Source: Paguma larvata (lineage: Eukaryota; Chordata; Mammalia; Carnivora; Viverridae). From it: DNA of 64,000 bases. The DNA lies in the NCBI GenBank assembly GCA_030068075.1, contig CM057825.1, positions 123,043,239 to 123,107,238 on the forward strand, in the 5' to 3' direction. The position numbers were made by a program, and so were the translations under genes. Below the pieces are notes generated by a model that had not been told where the DNA came from, made no database searches, and worked only from the letters and a program-made list of their open reading frames with translations. Positions 10,245 through 20,960 of the stretch are shown piece by piece. How positions within the stretch are numbered: position 1 is the stretch's first letter; every line of letters starts with the position of its first letter.

Positions 10245-11350
10245 AAATTCTGTTGGACAGCCACATGCAAAAGAATGAAACTATCTCACATCATACACAA
10301 AAATTAAGTCAAAATAGATTGCAGACTTAAATATAAGACCTAAAACCATAAAACTCCTAGAAGAAAACGTGAGTGGTAAACTCCTCAACATAGGTCTTGG
10401 AGATGATTTTCTGAATCTGATATCAAAAGCAAACATAAACAGGTGGGACTATATCAAACTAAAAATCTACACATCAAAGGAAACCATCAACGAAATGAAA
10501 AGGCACCCTACTGAATGAGAAAAAATATTTGTAAATCATGTATCTGGTAAGGAGATAATATTCTAAAATATAAAGAATTCATACAACCCAGTAACAACAA
10601 CAACAAAAAACAAACCCACAAATAATCCAATTTAAAAATGGGCAGAAAATCTGAAAAGACACTTTTCCAAAGAAGACATAAGACATACAGATAGTCAACT
10701 GGTACATGAAAACATGCTCTACATAATTAATCATCGGGGAAATGGAAAACAAAACCACAATGAGGTATCACCTCATACCAATGAGGATAACTATTATCGA
10801 AAAGACTAGAAATAAAAAGTACTGGTGAGGATGTGGAGAAAAAAACAAATGCTTGTCCATAATTGGTAGGAATGTAAACTGGTATAGCCACTGTGAAAAA
10901 AATGTAAAACAGAACTACCATATGATCCAGCAATTCTACTTCTGTTATTTATCCACATGAAACAAAAATACTAACTTGAAAAGATATCAGCACCTTCATG
11001 TTTACTGCAGCATTATTCACAACAGCCAAGATATAGGAACAACCTAAGTATCCATTAATGAATGAATGGATGGAGAAACTGTGGTATACATATAATGGAA
11101 TATTATTTAGCCATAAAAAGGAATGAAATCTTGCCATTTGAAACAAAATGGATGAGCCTCAAGAGCACTATACTAAGTGAAATAAGTCAGACATAGAAAG
11201 ACAGATACCATATGATCTAAATTTTTATGTGAAATATAAAAAAATAATTTTTTTTCAAAAATTAAAAAACCAAGCTCATAGACAAAGAGAACAGATTTGT
11301 GGTTGCCAGAGGCAGGGGGTGGGAGAAATAGATGACCTGTATCTGTTTTT
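10245..11350 (+). mobile_element. Old L1 ORF2 3' half and 3' UTR
   Basis: A contiguous degraded L1. It runs from the ORF2 region 'agacctaaaaccataaaactcctagaagaaaac', through 'gggactatatcaaactaaaaa', 'aaatgggcagaaaatctgaaaagacacttttccaaagaagac', 'gaggatgtggagaaa', 'gtaggaatgtaaactggtatagcc' and 'tgatccagcaattctacttctg', to the 3' UTR 'gtttactgcagcattattcacaacagccaa' and 'agtgaaataagtcagacatagaaag'. The reading frame is broken many times. It lacks a young feline 3' UTR, so it belongs to an older L1 generation. Confidence 0.93.
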
Positions 11351-11354
11351 TTCT

Positions 11355-11715
11355 AGATTAAATAAATTGAATTTACAAGAAGAAAAGAAAACTCTTGGGA
11401 TAAATTTACCAGAAGAATGGTAAATTCTGGAAATCAAAGCATAGCTGTCCACTATTTCCAGCAGGAGATTTATGATCTTAAAATTTTTCACATTATCAAA
11501 AATCACATTATAAATACACTGTCAGACTTGCAAAGCCAGAGTTGTATGTGTAGCAGTGTGGGGGGGCCGGGGAGGCACTTGGCAGAAATTTCACTAACAA
11601 AGGTTGTCTTTTGTAAGGTAGATATATTTATTTGTCACTGCAAGCTATAAAACTGACAAGACACTGCTGAGCAAATCCTCAGTGGTACTTGAGATCAGAC
11701 CCAAATCAATGAGCC
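11355..11715. other. No gene or repeat recognised
   Basis: Unique sequence with one G-run at 11561-11570. Short frames on both strands lack family signatures. Confidence 0.45.
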
Positions 11716-11720
11716 TTGAG

Positions 11721-11857
11721 AGTGGTGGTTCTCAACTTTGGCTGTACATTAAATCACCAGAAGAGCTCTTAAAAATCACATGCCCAAACCTCACCCACAG
11801 TGATTCTGATTTAGGCTGATTTGGGGTGTGGTCTGCTTTGGGGTATTTTAATTAAAA
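11721..11857 (+). mobile_element. MER5A-like hAT DNA transposon fragment
   Basis: 'gtggttctcaactttggctgtacattaaatcaccagaagagctcttaaaaatcac...cccaaacctcacccacagtgattctgatttaggctg' matches the start and middle of MER5A, a non-autonomous hAT-Charlie element. The 3' terminal inverted repeat is missing. Confidence 0.8.
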
Positions 11858-11985
11858 CAGTGGTTCTCAATTGTGGCCACAATTAAAATCACTGGGAGAG
11901 TTTTTTAAAATCCCAAAGTCCAAGCTACAACCCAGACCAATTTTATCGGAATTCATGAAGGTGGGACGCAGGCATCAGTAAATGT
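11858..11985 (+). mobile_element. Second MER5A-like fragment
   Basis: It starts again with 'cagtggttctcaattgtggccacaattaaaatcactgggagag' directly after the first copy and in the same orientation. It could be a tandem duplication or a nested insertion. Confidence 0.7.
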
Positions 11986-11989
11986 TGAA

Positions 11990-12370
11990 GCTCCCATGAG
12001 CATCACAGTACAACCAAAAGTAACTTAAAGAATAGGTCCCCAGCAAGCAGACAACTGCTCCACAAAACAGCCAGTGGTCCTTTGCAACGTACGAGATGAG
12101 TTGTTTTTTATTTTTATATCCATGCTCTGGTTCCCAATTTTGTTCCCATTGTATGCAATAGAGGTCTGAGTTGGGCAAGCCATGTCTATTAACTTAATTG
12201 ATGGCATCAGATCCATTTCTCACTATGAAAACTTGTGTGAAAGGAGAGCTAATTTTCATGGTTCACACATGAGATACCTACCACAAGCCACCAGCATTGG
12301 AGAGTCAGTCAATGAGCTGAGTTAGGGCTTTGCATTAAAAGCTAATAATAAAAAGGGCTTAAGTTTCTTT
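11990..12370. other. No gene or repeat recognised
   Basis: Unique sequence. Confidence 0.45.
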
Positions 12371-12374
12371 CAGA

Positions 12375-12570
12375 CCCTGTTCTAAGCAGTTGACATAGAC
12401 ATGATTTATTTAATCTTCAGAAAACGTGTGTTATCATTATCCCAATGTTATACACAAGGAAACCAAGACACAGAGATGTTCAGTGACTGGCCCCAGATCC
12501 CATGGCTACCGAGTGGTTGAGCCAGGATTTGAGTCTTTTAAGTCTATACACTTAACCTCTAAGTTGTAGC
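12375..12570 (-). repeat. MIR SINE (reverse)
   Basis: 'gtgttatcattatcccaatgttatacacaaggaaaccaagacacagagatgttcagtgactggccccagatcccatggctac...gagccaggatttgagtc' is a reversed MIR. Confidence 0.85.
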
Positions 12571-12574
12571 AAGC

Positions 12575-13018
12575 CTAGAAGTTAAAAGGAATGTTCAATG
12601 CATCTGACTATATTGCCACCCTAGAGTGATCACATTCAAACACCTTGAAGGAACTCTCCCCTGTGTTCTCATTAGAGACAGAGCTAGTGGCCTCTGGACT
12701 GGTGGCCTTTCAAATTAGGTCCGCAGGGTTCCCTCTTTCATCCACTTGGTTCAAATGATTTGACAAAGGCTAAAGGTACTTCAAGGGGAGGAGAGTAAGA
12801 TAGAGGGAATGGATATTCACCACTCTCATGCCTCAATATCTTTGCTCAAAAAATGATGTTTTCTCTTCATCTTTTTCTCTAGTCAGCTGCAACTTCACCT
12901 GTGTGACTCAGCTCAGGATTAGCATCCCCTCTAAGAAATGTCCCTCTTTCAAAGGCTTCTCACTCCCAGGTTTTCTGTCTCTCTCCAATGAAGTGTAGAG
13001 CAAACAATTATCATATTA
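12575..13018. other. No gene or repeat recognised
   Basis: Unique sequence. Confidence 0.45.
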
Positions 13019-13029
13019 AGAGAGAGTTG

Positions 13030-13227
13030 GGGGACCTGGGTGTCTCAATCGGTTAAGCATTCAACTTCAGCTAAGGTCATGATCTCACTGTTCATGGGTT
13101 CAAGCCCCTCATCGGGCTCTGTGCTGAAGCCTGGAGCCTGCTTCAGATTCTGTGTCTCCCTCTCTCTCTGCTTGCACTCTGTCACTCTCTCAAAAATAAA
13201 TAATACATCAAAAAGAGAGAGAGAGAG
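13030..13227 (+). mobile_element. SINEC (feline-type), forward
   Basis: 'ggacctgggtgtctcaatcggttaagcattcaacttcagctaaggtcatgatctcac' is a diverged tRNA-like head (A box and B box), followed by 'tcgggctctgtgctgaagcctggagcctgcttcagattctgtgtctccctctctctctg' and 'caaaaataaataa'. Candidate target duplication AGAGAGAGTTG is at 13019-13029 and 13228-13238; the GA run makes its exact length ambiguous. Confidence 0.93.
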
Positions 13228-13257
13228 AGAGAGAGTTGAGACTCAGGGTCGGGGAGG

Positions 13258-13434
13258 TGGGGACAGCTGGGTGGCTCAGTCTGTTCAGCCTCTGACTTGA
13301 TTTTGGCTCAGGTCAATCCCGCGGTTGGTGAGTTCAACCCCTGCATCAGGCTCTGCACTGTCCACACTGTTCTCTCCCTCTGCCCCTCACACATGCTCTC
13401 ATGCGTGCTCTCTCTCTCTCTCAAAAAAAGTTTA
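13258..13434 (+). mobile_element. SINEC, forward, shortened
   Basis: 'cagctgggtggctcagtctgttcagcctctgacttgattttggctcaggtcaatcc' then 'gttctctccctctgcccctcacacatgctctc...ctctctctctctcaaaaaaag'. The middle is shorter than in other copies. Possible diverged target duplication 'agttgaga' at 13234-13241 and about 13436-13443. Confidence 0.9.
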
Positions 13435-13444
13435 AGTTGAGATT

Positions 13445-14225
13445 TGGGGCAAGGGCTACAATTTGCTTAGTAAAACTACCCTGAAGAACAATTTTGGTTG
13501 TGAAAAGATGATCCTCAGAGTCTGGAAGGATTAAGACATCCATGAAAACCTGAAGGTCTCTTTATAACAATGTGAGGGGAATTTGGAAGCTGCTGGGCAA
13601 AATGAATAGCAAGGATGGGAGATTTTTGGAGGTGATGGATAATAGGGTGGCTGCAGGACAGGAAACCTGAAGAATAATGTTAGTGAAAGGTAAGTCCCCT
13701 CATATTCTGGCAGATCCAGGAAAGGGATCTTATAGTAGGATGCCCTCTTAAGCTACACTGGCTGTGGTATAATTGAACCCCTTTTATTATCTCTGTTTCT
13801 TCCCCTCCCCCACAAAAAAATGTTAACTGAATATTGACTTTATGCAGTTCTCTTGGTTGACTGGCATTCTGGAAAGGCAAGGGAAAGTGGCTTTGTTGCA
13901 TATTTGGGCTTATACAAAAAAGGGAAGAGCACAGCCACAGAAAGAAAAAGACAAATGTACACAAAAGTAATGGAAATTAGAACTGGAGATATGAACAGAA
14001 GCCATAAAATTTACGAAAATCTTGGGGAAGACTAATCCAATAGCATGAGATGCAGTTAGGGATATGAGCCAATGTATAATGTTATTTAATTCTCAAAACA
14101 CAAGGCAACCTCAGCTATTACTTTAGTGACACAAAGTTTCTCTTAATAATGGGTTTAAAAAGGCACTAATCTCTCTTTTGCAAGTTGCCAACATTATACA
14201 AGAAGCTTGAACAAGCAACTTTTTT
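13445..14225. other. No gene or repeat recognised
   Basis: Unique sequence; a C-rich run is at 13801-13811. Confidence 0.45.
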
Positions 14226-14229
14226 AATA

Positions 14230-14410
14230 ATCCCGATTCTGGCCATACTGAACCATTTTAAGCACTGCAAACACTTCACATTTTTATTCCCCTACAGATT
14301 TTTATACATTTTTCCATCTGCCTGAAACATACATGCCCGACATCTTTGCCTATTTTGATTTCTTCTATTCTTTCAGATCTCAACCTTGGCTGTCACTTTC
14401 TCTGATGTTT
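14230..14410 (+). repeat. L2 LINE fragment (weak)
   Basis: 'tccatctgcctgaaacatacatgcccgacatctttgcctattttgatttcttctattctttcagatctcaaccttggctgtcactttctctgatg' resembles the L2 3' region ('tttaggtctttgctcaaatgtcaccttctcagtga'). Confidence 0.5.
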
Positions 14411-15880
14411 AGTAAGGATGCTTTAGACTGCCAGGAGAAAACAAAATTCAAGTCAAAATGGCTTGAACAACAGGCTATTTATTACTCAATTTGATACTTT
14501 GTAAATCCACTCTGATACTCTCAAAGCATTGCATTCCTCAAGCCAGTGGGCCAAGAGCCAAAGAAATGAGTGACTGTGCTAGTGAGGTTAACTGATTCTG
14601 AGTACGTGAAGAACTAGAGGTGCAACTATAGAATGGGGGCAGGGAGAATTCACTGAAGCATCTTTTGGTGCTTTCATCACCCATGTTAATAAAAAATTGC
14701 CAGTTTCAGGAACCATGGCCCAATAAGGGCAAGGGCTCAGAGAAATCTAGCATGGTAGTGGAGGATAAAGATGATGTACATGAATTATGAGCTCACAATC
14801 AGTTGAAATAGCGGCAATCAATAGTTTTATAAATTCTCTTGCCTTGAGTCTTGTCAGAGAATTTAGCTGGCTGCCATCTTGAGGGGATTCTATGAATAAT
14901 CAGGCTTGTACATTTTCTCTCCAGGAAGAAGTAAGGGCACTGGGTTTTCAAAACTGGACGCAAGAGGGGGATCTTATTAAGGCAAGGGGTGGACTATATT
15001 AGACACCTTTTAACCTGACTCCTATCCATCACTGAGATTCTGTGAGAATTAGGTGCGGTCTGTACCTTAACTCATCCCTGAACCTGGACCACGCATTTCT
15101 CATCTTCCCAAGGTTTCTCTGTTAATGCCAAGCTGCTGGACACTGTGGGACATGAGCTGGTACCCTGGCATGCAAAACCCAGAAATTTGAGGGACTCAAG
15201 GCAAACCTGTGAAAAAGAGAAGAGGGTTGGTGGATAAAGTATCCCCCCACCTCAGCTCCCTACCTGCACTGATCTGGACTGCAGTTTACATGGTTCTTTG
15301 GGAACAGTCACCTTTAGTGGGACCCAACTTGATAATGCTTTCTCATATTCGCTCTCCCTCCTTCCCTCCTTCCCTCTCTCTGTCCCTCACATGTGTTCTC
15401 TGATACGGCACCCTCCAAGGGGCATTTTAGCCCTTTGCCCTAGGATCTGCTTTTCTGAACAAACCAAAGACATCACATGTAACAAAAAGTACAGAGGTAG
15501 GAAGTTCCAGAGTTCAGATGGATATTTGCACTTTTTGTCTTTCAAATCTCCCATTTTTGATGTATTGGGTTTTGTCTGTTCTCAGACTTCTGGGAGAGAA
15601 CCTCTCACATCTCATTGGCCAGAATTCCATCCCATTCCTATATCTAACACCCTAAGGAATTGAATTTCTTAATCCAATCACCCCCTGGGACTGGAGAGGA
15701 CCCATCCTGCCCTAAATCACATTCTGAACAATTAATAGGAATTAATAGCTGTTGGCACAGCTGGTCACTATGTCACTTATACAACCAAAGAGTCATTTTC
15801 AACACTCCAACTTTGCCCATCTCCCACTATAAAGGCTAAACGAGCAAGATACTCACTTTCCAGTCAAAGTGGAAAACTGT
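14411..15880. other. Mostly unique; possible worn-out LTR at the left
   Basis: 14430-14840 has a vaguely LTR-like composition ('tggcttgaacaacaggctatttattactca', 'atgaattatgagctcacaatcagttg') but no clear family. A CCTT-rich patch lies at 15350-15382. No gene seen; the 121-residue frame at 15298-15663 has no domain signature. Confidence 0.4.
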
Positions 15881-15884
15881 ACCC

Positions 15885-16255
15885 CTTACAGCTAGGGGCC
15901 ATGTGATCTATATCCAGACATTTGTATGTAAGGGTAAGTCTAAGGGGCCTCTTCTACGTCCTCCTTGAAAAAAGTATAATGATATGAAAAGATACCGCTC
16001 TCCCTTTCTCTCCCTAACTCCCTCCATGGTTATCTCTCTGATTCGTGTCTTTACACTTGATCATGTGAGGATGTGATTCCCAGAGCTTTGGCAGCCATCT
16101 TACAACCATGGGGCAATAAGCCTAAGTATAAAAAAGTAATAAGCTGATAAGGGTGGAGTAGAATGGTGAAAAGAATCTGGCTCCTTAATTACTACCATGA
16201 GCCACTGAAGTAGTTCTGTGGTTGCTACTATTTGAATTGTTCTAGTTATATCCAT
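15885..16255 (+). mobile_element. MaLR/MLT1-like LTR
   Basis: 'gggccatgtgatctatatcc', 'ggcagccatcttacaaccatggggcaataagcctaag', 'tggtgaaaagaatctggctccttaattac' and 'gagccactgaagtagttctg' follow the same order as the LTR family at window position 1. It is strongly diverged. Confidence 0.5.
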
Positions 16256-17325
16256 TCATTATTTTTCTTACTTAGCGATTAAGTATTATATTACATGCAG
16301 CTAAAATCCATTCTAACTGAAAGACCAACCAACAGTATCAGCCATTTCTAGGAAGTATTCCTGTACCCTACAGACTAAATTAGCTATCCCCTTCCCCTGA
16401 CACACAAGGCTTACTGCTTTCATGGTTATTTTTGCAACTATGCTTTCATTGTTCAATTGAATAGAGAGTCCCTTGAATTACCTAAGGTGTGCAAACAAAA
16501 GCTGAGCCACAGCCATGGAGATTGTGGTATAAGATTCCTGCAAAGGGCAGTGGGCTGGGCTAAGTGACCCCCAAAGTCTCTTACAACTTTGAAAACTATT
16601 ACCTCAATTCCTTTAATATAAATGCCCCTTTTCTGTGTATAAAAGTCTTTTTATTTACATTATGTCATAACGAATTGCCAGTTTGTGTTTCAAAATGGGG
16701 AAAATACAACAATGCAACTTGTATAAATGTTCCTAATTCCATTTGTAATGTGGGGAATTTCCAAGTTAAATTTCCACTTTGCAGATGATTTGGGGGTTAT
16801 TTGTTATTCTGAACAGGCCTGTCCCCATTCTCCTTCAGCAGTATGGAGAATGGATATGAAAATAAAAATGACTGTGTATAAACATTCTTTTCATTTTGAA
16901 ATGATATTAATAAAGTAGTTCCTGTGGTTATGGCTAATAAGTCACTTGTTTCCTAAATTTTCTGTCTGCTGTAAAGGCACATGGAAAAATTCTAATCAAC
17001 ATGCTCTTCATGGAAGCTGAGGAACCCAAAACCTCTTCACATTGTAGTATTTGTAGAGTTCATTATAGGCTATAATTAACAGAGGAATTGTCTTTGAAGA
17101 AGAATAGAAAATGAAAAATTGACCAAATATCTATCTGCAAACAGAAACCCTTTGTAAGTAGCAATGACACTTTAAATTTATAATACACCTTTTGTTCAGA
17201 AAACATTCCCAATTTTGTCTCTGTTCAGTGAATGATTTCTTGGTGGTTGAACAGAGAGAAGAGAATGAAATCAGTCCTCCTCCAATTCTGTGCAGGTACT
17301 TTATAGCTATACATCTAGGTATTAT
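16256..17325. other. No gene or repeat recognised
   Basis: AT-rich unique sequence. Short forward frames at 16564-16918 lack protein-family signatures. Confidence 0.45.
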
Positions 17326-17329
17326 GTAA

Positions 17330-17705
17330 TTAATTTTTTTTCATTAAAAATACTGTTTAAATTACGTAAGTAATACATACTCATTGTAAGATTTTTCAAG
17401 AATTTGGAGGCATAAAAATTAAAAAGTGCAAGTTCCTTTTCATCCCCTTCACCTGTTTCACTCACATCCCTGCAGATAGTATCTATATCCTTTAGTGTGT
17501 ATTCATCCAGACTTTTTAATGTACATTTTAATAAAAACACATATACTTAAATGAATATATGAAGAAATCATATTTCATGTATTCTAGGATGCAGGGGTTT
17601 TTTTCAAATTAAAAATCTCTGAAATAAGAAGGCATCTTACAATTAAAGGCATTGTATAGTGGCCAATTTCTTTCCTTCTTAGTGACACATAAAATAATGG
17701 TGCTT
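17330..17705 (-). repeat. Ancient repeat, left half (interrupted by SINE)
   Basis: 'acgtaagtaatacatactcattgtaagatttttcaag...atagtatctatatcctttagtgtgtattcatccagactttttaatgtaca' is a familiar ancient mammalian repeat pattern ('taatacatgttcattgtagaaaatttgg...cttccagactttt'). Its apparent continuation lies beyond the SINE at 18050-18235. The family name and strand are uncertain. Confidence 0.45.
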
Positions 17706-17722
17706 GAAATAAGTGACATTTA

Positions 17723-17768
17723 TTTTTTAAAAATTTTTTAATGTCTATTCATTTTTGAGAGAGGGAGG

Positions 17769-17815
<47 letters not shown>

Positions 17816-17982
17816 AGTGCAAGTGGGGGAGGGGCAGAGAGGGAGACACAGAATCCAAAGGAGGGTCCAGGCTCTGAGCTGTCAGCACAGAGCCTGTGAC
17901 ACAGGACTCGAACTCACGAGCCGTGAGATCATGATCTGAGCCAAGGTCAGATGCTTAACCAACTCAGCAATCCAGGCATCCC
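17723..17982 (-). mobile_element. SINEC, reverse, with expanded GA tract
   Basis: Reversed SINE: T-rich tail, an expanded (GA)n at 17772-17812, 'gtgggggaggggcagagagggagacacagaatcc', 'ccaggctctgagctgtcagcacagagcc', 'gagatcatgatctgagccaaggtcagatgcttaacc'. Target duplication of about 16-17 bp with mismatches: 'gaaataagtgacattta' at 17706-17722 against 'gaaatacatgacatttt' at 17983-17999. Confidence 0.96.
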
Positions 17983-18044
17983 GAAATACATGACATTTTA
18001 GAGTAACAAAATATAGTAGATATAGCACTTACACAATTACATAG

Positions 18045-18240
18045 AGGTATGATTTGTGTGAATTGCTACGGACAGCTTTCAGTACACACCGGTCTGTATG
18101 ATCTGTCATTGTATAAATGTACTGCCTTTATTTTGCCATATCCCCTATGAATGGATTTGCAGATTATTTCTACATCTTCCTGATGGGAAACAGTGCTTCA
18201 GTGACCATCTTTGTCTCTAGTCTTTGGGCCCTAGTGTAAA
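18045..18240 (-). repeat. Ancient repeat, right half
   Basis: 'ttgtataaatgtactgcctttattttgccatatcccctatgaatggatttgcagattatttctacatcttcctgatgggaaacagtgcttcagtgaccatctttgt' resembles the continuation of the 17330-17705 element ('ttcattgatggacatttaggttgtttccatttttt...caatgctgcaatgaacatccttgt'). Confidence 0.45.
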
Positions 18241-18409
18241 CATTTGTGAAAGAGAGATTCCTATCTCATAAGTTCTCATAGTTATACGGCATAGGAGGAA
18301 AAACTTATTTGCTCAGAACTTATCTAGACTCATATTCAAATAGTGGCTCCAGGGCTGCCATGTTGAACAACTCAAGGTGTTCAAACTATCATCTGGGACA
18401 GGGGTCAGT

Positions 18410-18613
18410 AAACTTTTTTCTACAAAGAGCCAAAGAACCAATATTTTAGGTTTTGTAGGCTATACTGTGTTGCAGCCTTGTCTACATAGCATGAAAGCAG
18501 CTATAGACAATATGTAATAAATGAACATGCTATTCTGTGTTCCAATAAAGGTTTATTTACAAAAACAGATGTCAGGCTCGATTTGCTCCAAGGGTCACAG
18601 TTTGCTGATCCCT
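18410..18613 (+). mobile_element. hAT-like non-autonomous DNA transposon
   Basis: The element begins CAGGGGTCAGTAAACTTT and ends with the inverted counterpart (GTTTGCTGATCCCTG, about 18600-18614), so its terminal inverted repeats are directly visible. The body 'agagccaaagaaccaatattttaggttttgtaggctatac' and 'agcagctatagacaatatgtaataaatgaacatgc...ttccaataaaggtttattta' is a common mammalian MER-type sequence. A related copy lies at 51550-51725. No clear 8-bp target duplication remains. Confidence 0.8.
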
Positions 18614-18805
18614 GGTCTAAGTGAATGATTCTTTCTGGAGTTGTGCAGTACCCAACTTGTGTAGCCTCTCATAGCAGCCCTTTCTGATTCTTTTCCCTCA
18701 AGGGATCTGACTCAGGATAAATGTTATATAACCTTTCCAGGCTTGAGTTTTTAACCTTTAGTTGTGAAATACAATCATAAAATATTTTAAAGTATGTGTT
18801 CTTGG

Positions 18806-19007
18806 GGTACCTGGGTGGCTCAGTCAGTTGAGCAACCAACTTTGGCTCAGGTCATGATCTCACGGTTCATGAGTTCGAGCCCCTCATCAGGCTTGCTGCT
18901 GTCAACGCAGAGTTGGCTTCAGATCCTCCGCTCCCCGCCCCCTCACTCTCTACCCCTCCCCCGCTTGCTCTCTCTCTCTCTCTCTCAAAAATAAAACATT
19001 TTTTAGG
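18806..19007 (+). mobile_element. SINEC (feline-type), forward, younger of a nested pair
   Basis: 'ggtacctgggtggctcagtcagttgagcaaccaactttggctcaggtcatgatctcacggttcatgagttcgagcccc' has a well-preserved A box and B box; a CT-rich region and 'caaaaataaaacatttttta' follow. A perfect 16-bp target duplication AAGTATGTGTTCTTGG occurs at 18790-18805 and 19008-19023. Confidence 0.97.
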
Positions 19008-19023
19008 AAGTATGTGTTCTTGG

Positions 19024-19242
19024 AGTGTCTTGGTGTCTCAGGCGGTTGAGCATCTGACTCTTGATTTCAGCTCAGGTCATGATCTCATGGTCATGAGTTC
19101 AAGGCCCAGGTCGGGCTCCATGCTGGGCATGGAGCCTGCTTAAGATTCTCTCTCTCCTCTTCCCTTTGCCCCTCCTGTCTTGCACAGACATGCAGGTGTG
19201 CTCTCTCTCAAAAAAAAAAACAAAAAACAAAAAACTTTTTTT
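19024..19242 (+). mobile_element. Older SINEC subfamily copy, forward
   Basis: 'agtgtcttggtgtctcaggcggttgagcatctgactcttgatttcagctcaggtcatgatctcatggtcatgag' and 'gggctccatgctgggcatggagcctgcttaagattctctctctcc' show the older pan-carnivore SINEC diagnostic form (CATGCTGGGCATGGAG). Its 3' target copy is AAGTATGTGCTCCTG at 19243-19257, a diverged version of the copies flanking the SINE to its left. Confidence 0.95.
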
Positions 19243-19259
19243 AAGTATGTGCTCCTGAA

Positions 19260-20535
19260 TGAAAATGAACACATAAGTATGTGTATGTGACTCAGTTTCT
19301 TCATAAAGAAAATAAATCTATGTCGTAGTGATTGTGAAAATAGATGGAATGCTAAATGTAAAGCATTTACAAGTGCTTGAGGAACAGTACAGCTATTTTA
19401 AAACTCCTTTTTCTTTTATTAATCAGAAAATTCATAGTTATTAATTCATATAGGCAGCACACAAAGCAAGTCAGTCTTATCATAAAACTTGTGTCTCTCC
19501 TACAGCACCTACAAGCTCAAAAGGAAGGATCCACTGCATAGAGAATCTGAATCCAGAGAGCTTAAAAGGATTTTATAAATTCCCACCATGTCGGCACTGG
19601 ACATAGTGGGCTCTGGATCTCAGAGCATCCAACAAATACACATACCACCCACCAGCGGTGGAAGCTTCTGTGAGACCCAGACTTCTGGGCTTGCAGACAT
19701 CCCCAACCAGTGGATTTTCCTGTTATTTATGCTGATTCAATTTGATTGTAGTTCTATTACCTGGATGGAAATGCAGCCACAAAAGTGTTGATAAAGCTGT
19801 CACAGCAAGATGGAGATAGTAAGTCTCATCAATATTAAGAAAAGAACAAACCTATAAATAAGAGATTATCAAGTGAAATAAGATAGTCTCTCCTCCGACT
19901 TCTAACAAATCTCGTGTGCAAAACCATGTAATTTCCCCAGGCGTCTTCCCTACCAGCCAGATGTATAGAAAATGAAATGTGCAGGAAGGAAATTGATATG
20001 CAGAACAAGGAGCTAGCAAAATAATTAGAGCCGTGAGGCTCCCTCAGTCTTGCTGTTTATTTGAGAAGTCACCAAGTAGAATCACGGGGTCTGGATCACA
20101 CTGATTATGTAACACACTGGTCCTTGAAAAGAGCCTGGAGAGATGATGGAGAAGTGATGGGAGTGTCCCCGTGAAGGTGAAGGCAGAGCTGGGCCTGACC
20201 CACTGTACAGCTAAGGGCCACCTTCCCAGGTGGGTAAGAGGAGGTGCTGCCCCCTTGCTGGCACTGCTCTCCCTAGCATAATCACATGTCCCCTATTCAC
20301 TCTGCCCACTGAGGGACCAGTCTCCTGCCTGCCTCTCACTTTGTGGCTCAGTCATACAGACCATTCCCTGCAGGTGACCACACTCAAAGTCACCTGCAAG
20401 TTGAGACTAAGTACTACATCAAAGTTTGATTAAGTTGCTGAAACCTGATTGACTAAGAGCCACTTCCAGACAGTGGCTGGTTGGGTCTGTAACTCCAGGG
20501 GGCCCCAGATAAAGGGCTGGTGTGTAGCAGGGGGT
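19260..20535. other. Unique block, possible conserved non-coding sequence
   Basis: No repeats recognised. 19880-20100 has a motif-rich, low-redundancy look ('gtgcaaaaccatgtaatttccccagg', 'aaaataattagagccgtgaggctccctcag') and retains scattered CpGs. Coding potential is not evident. Confidence 0.3.
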
Positions 20536-20589
20536 CTAGAGATGATTATTGCTTTGAATTGAGTAAAGCCACCAACAAAATATTCCTAA

Positions 20590-20960
20590 TGGAGTTGAGA
20601 GAGAAGAAGGACAGAGGAAAGGCACAGGAGTGAGGGGAAGGAAGAGGGAAGAGAAAGGGGCAAAGATGCTTGAATGTGAATTGAGCAGATAGATGGAGGA
20701 GGAACAGAGACAGAGAAAGGAAGAGACAAGCAGTGGGCAGAGACACAGGACAGAGGGGAGGCAAAGGTGAGTGGGATGTGAATTGAGCAGATGGGCCAGA
20801 GCAAATAGGGCAAATACACGGACAGAGAGAAAAGGAAGGTGGGGGACAGAGGGCCGGCAGCAAGGAGTGCAAAGAAAGACACACAGTGCAGATGCACCAA
20901 AAAAGAGATGGACACAGACCCCCACACAGTGAAACAGGGTCCCAGAGACAGAAAGACTAG
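20590..20960 (+). repeat. Purine-rich (GA/AGG/CAGAG) low-complexity region
   Basis: A plus-strand purine-rich region of about 370 bp. The words 'tgtgaattgagcagat' recur at about 20675 and 20777, hinting at an old tandem duplication of roughly 102 bp. Three overlapping long minus-strand frames (112-167 residues of Ser/Leu/Pro/Phe/Cys) exist because a pyrimidine-rich strand lacks stop codons. Confidence 0.75.
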
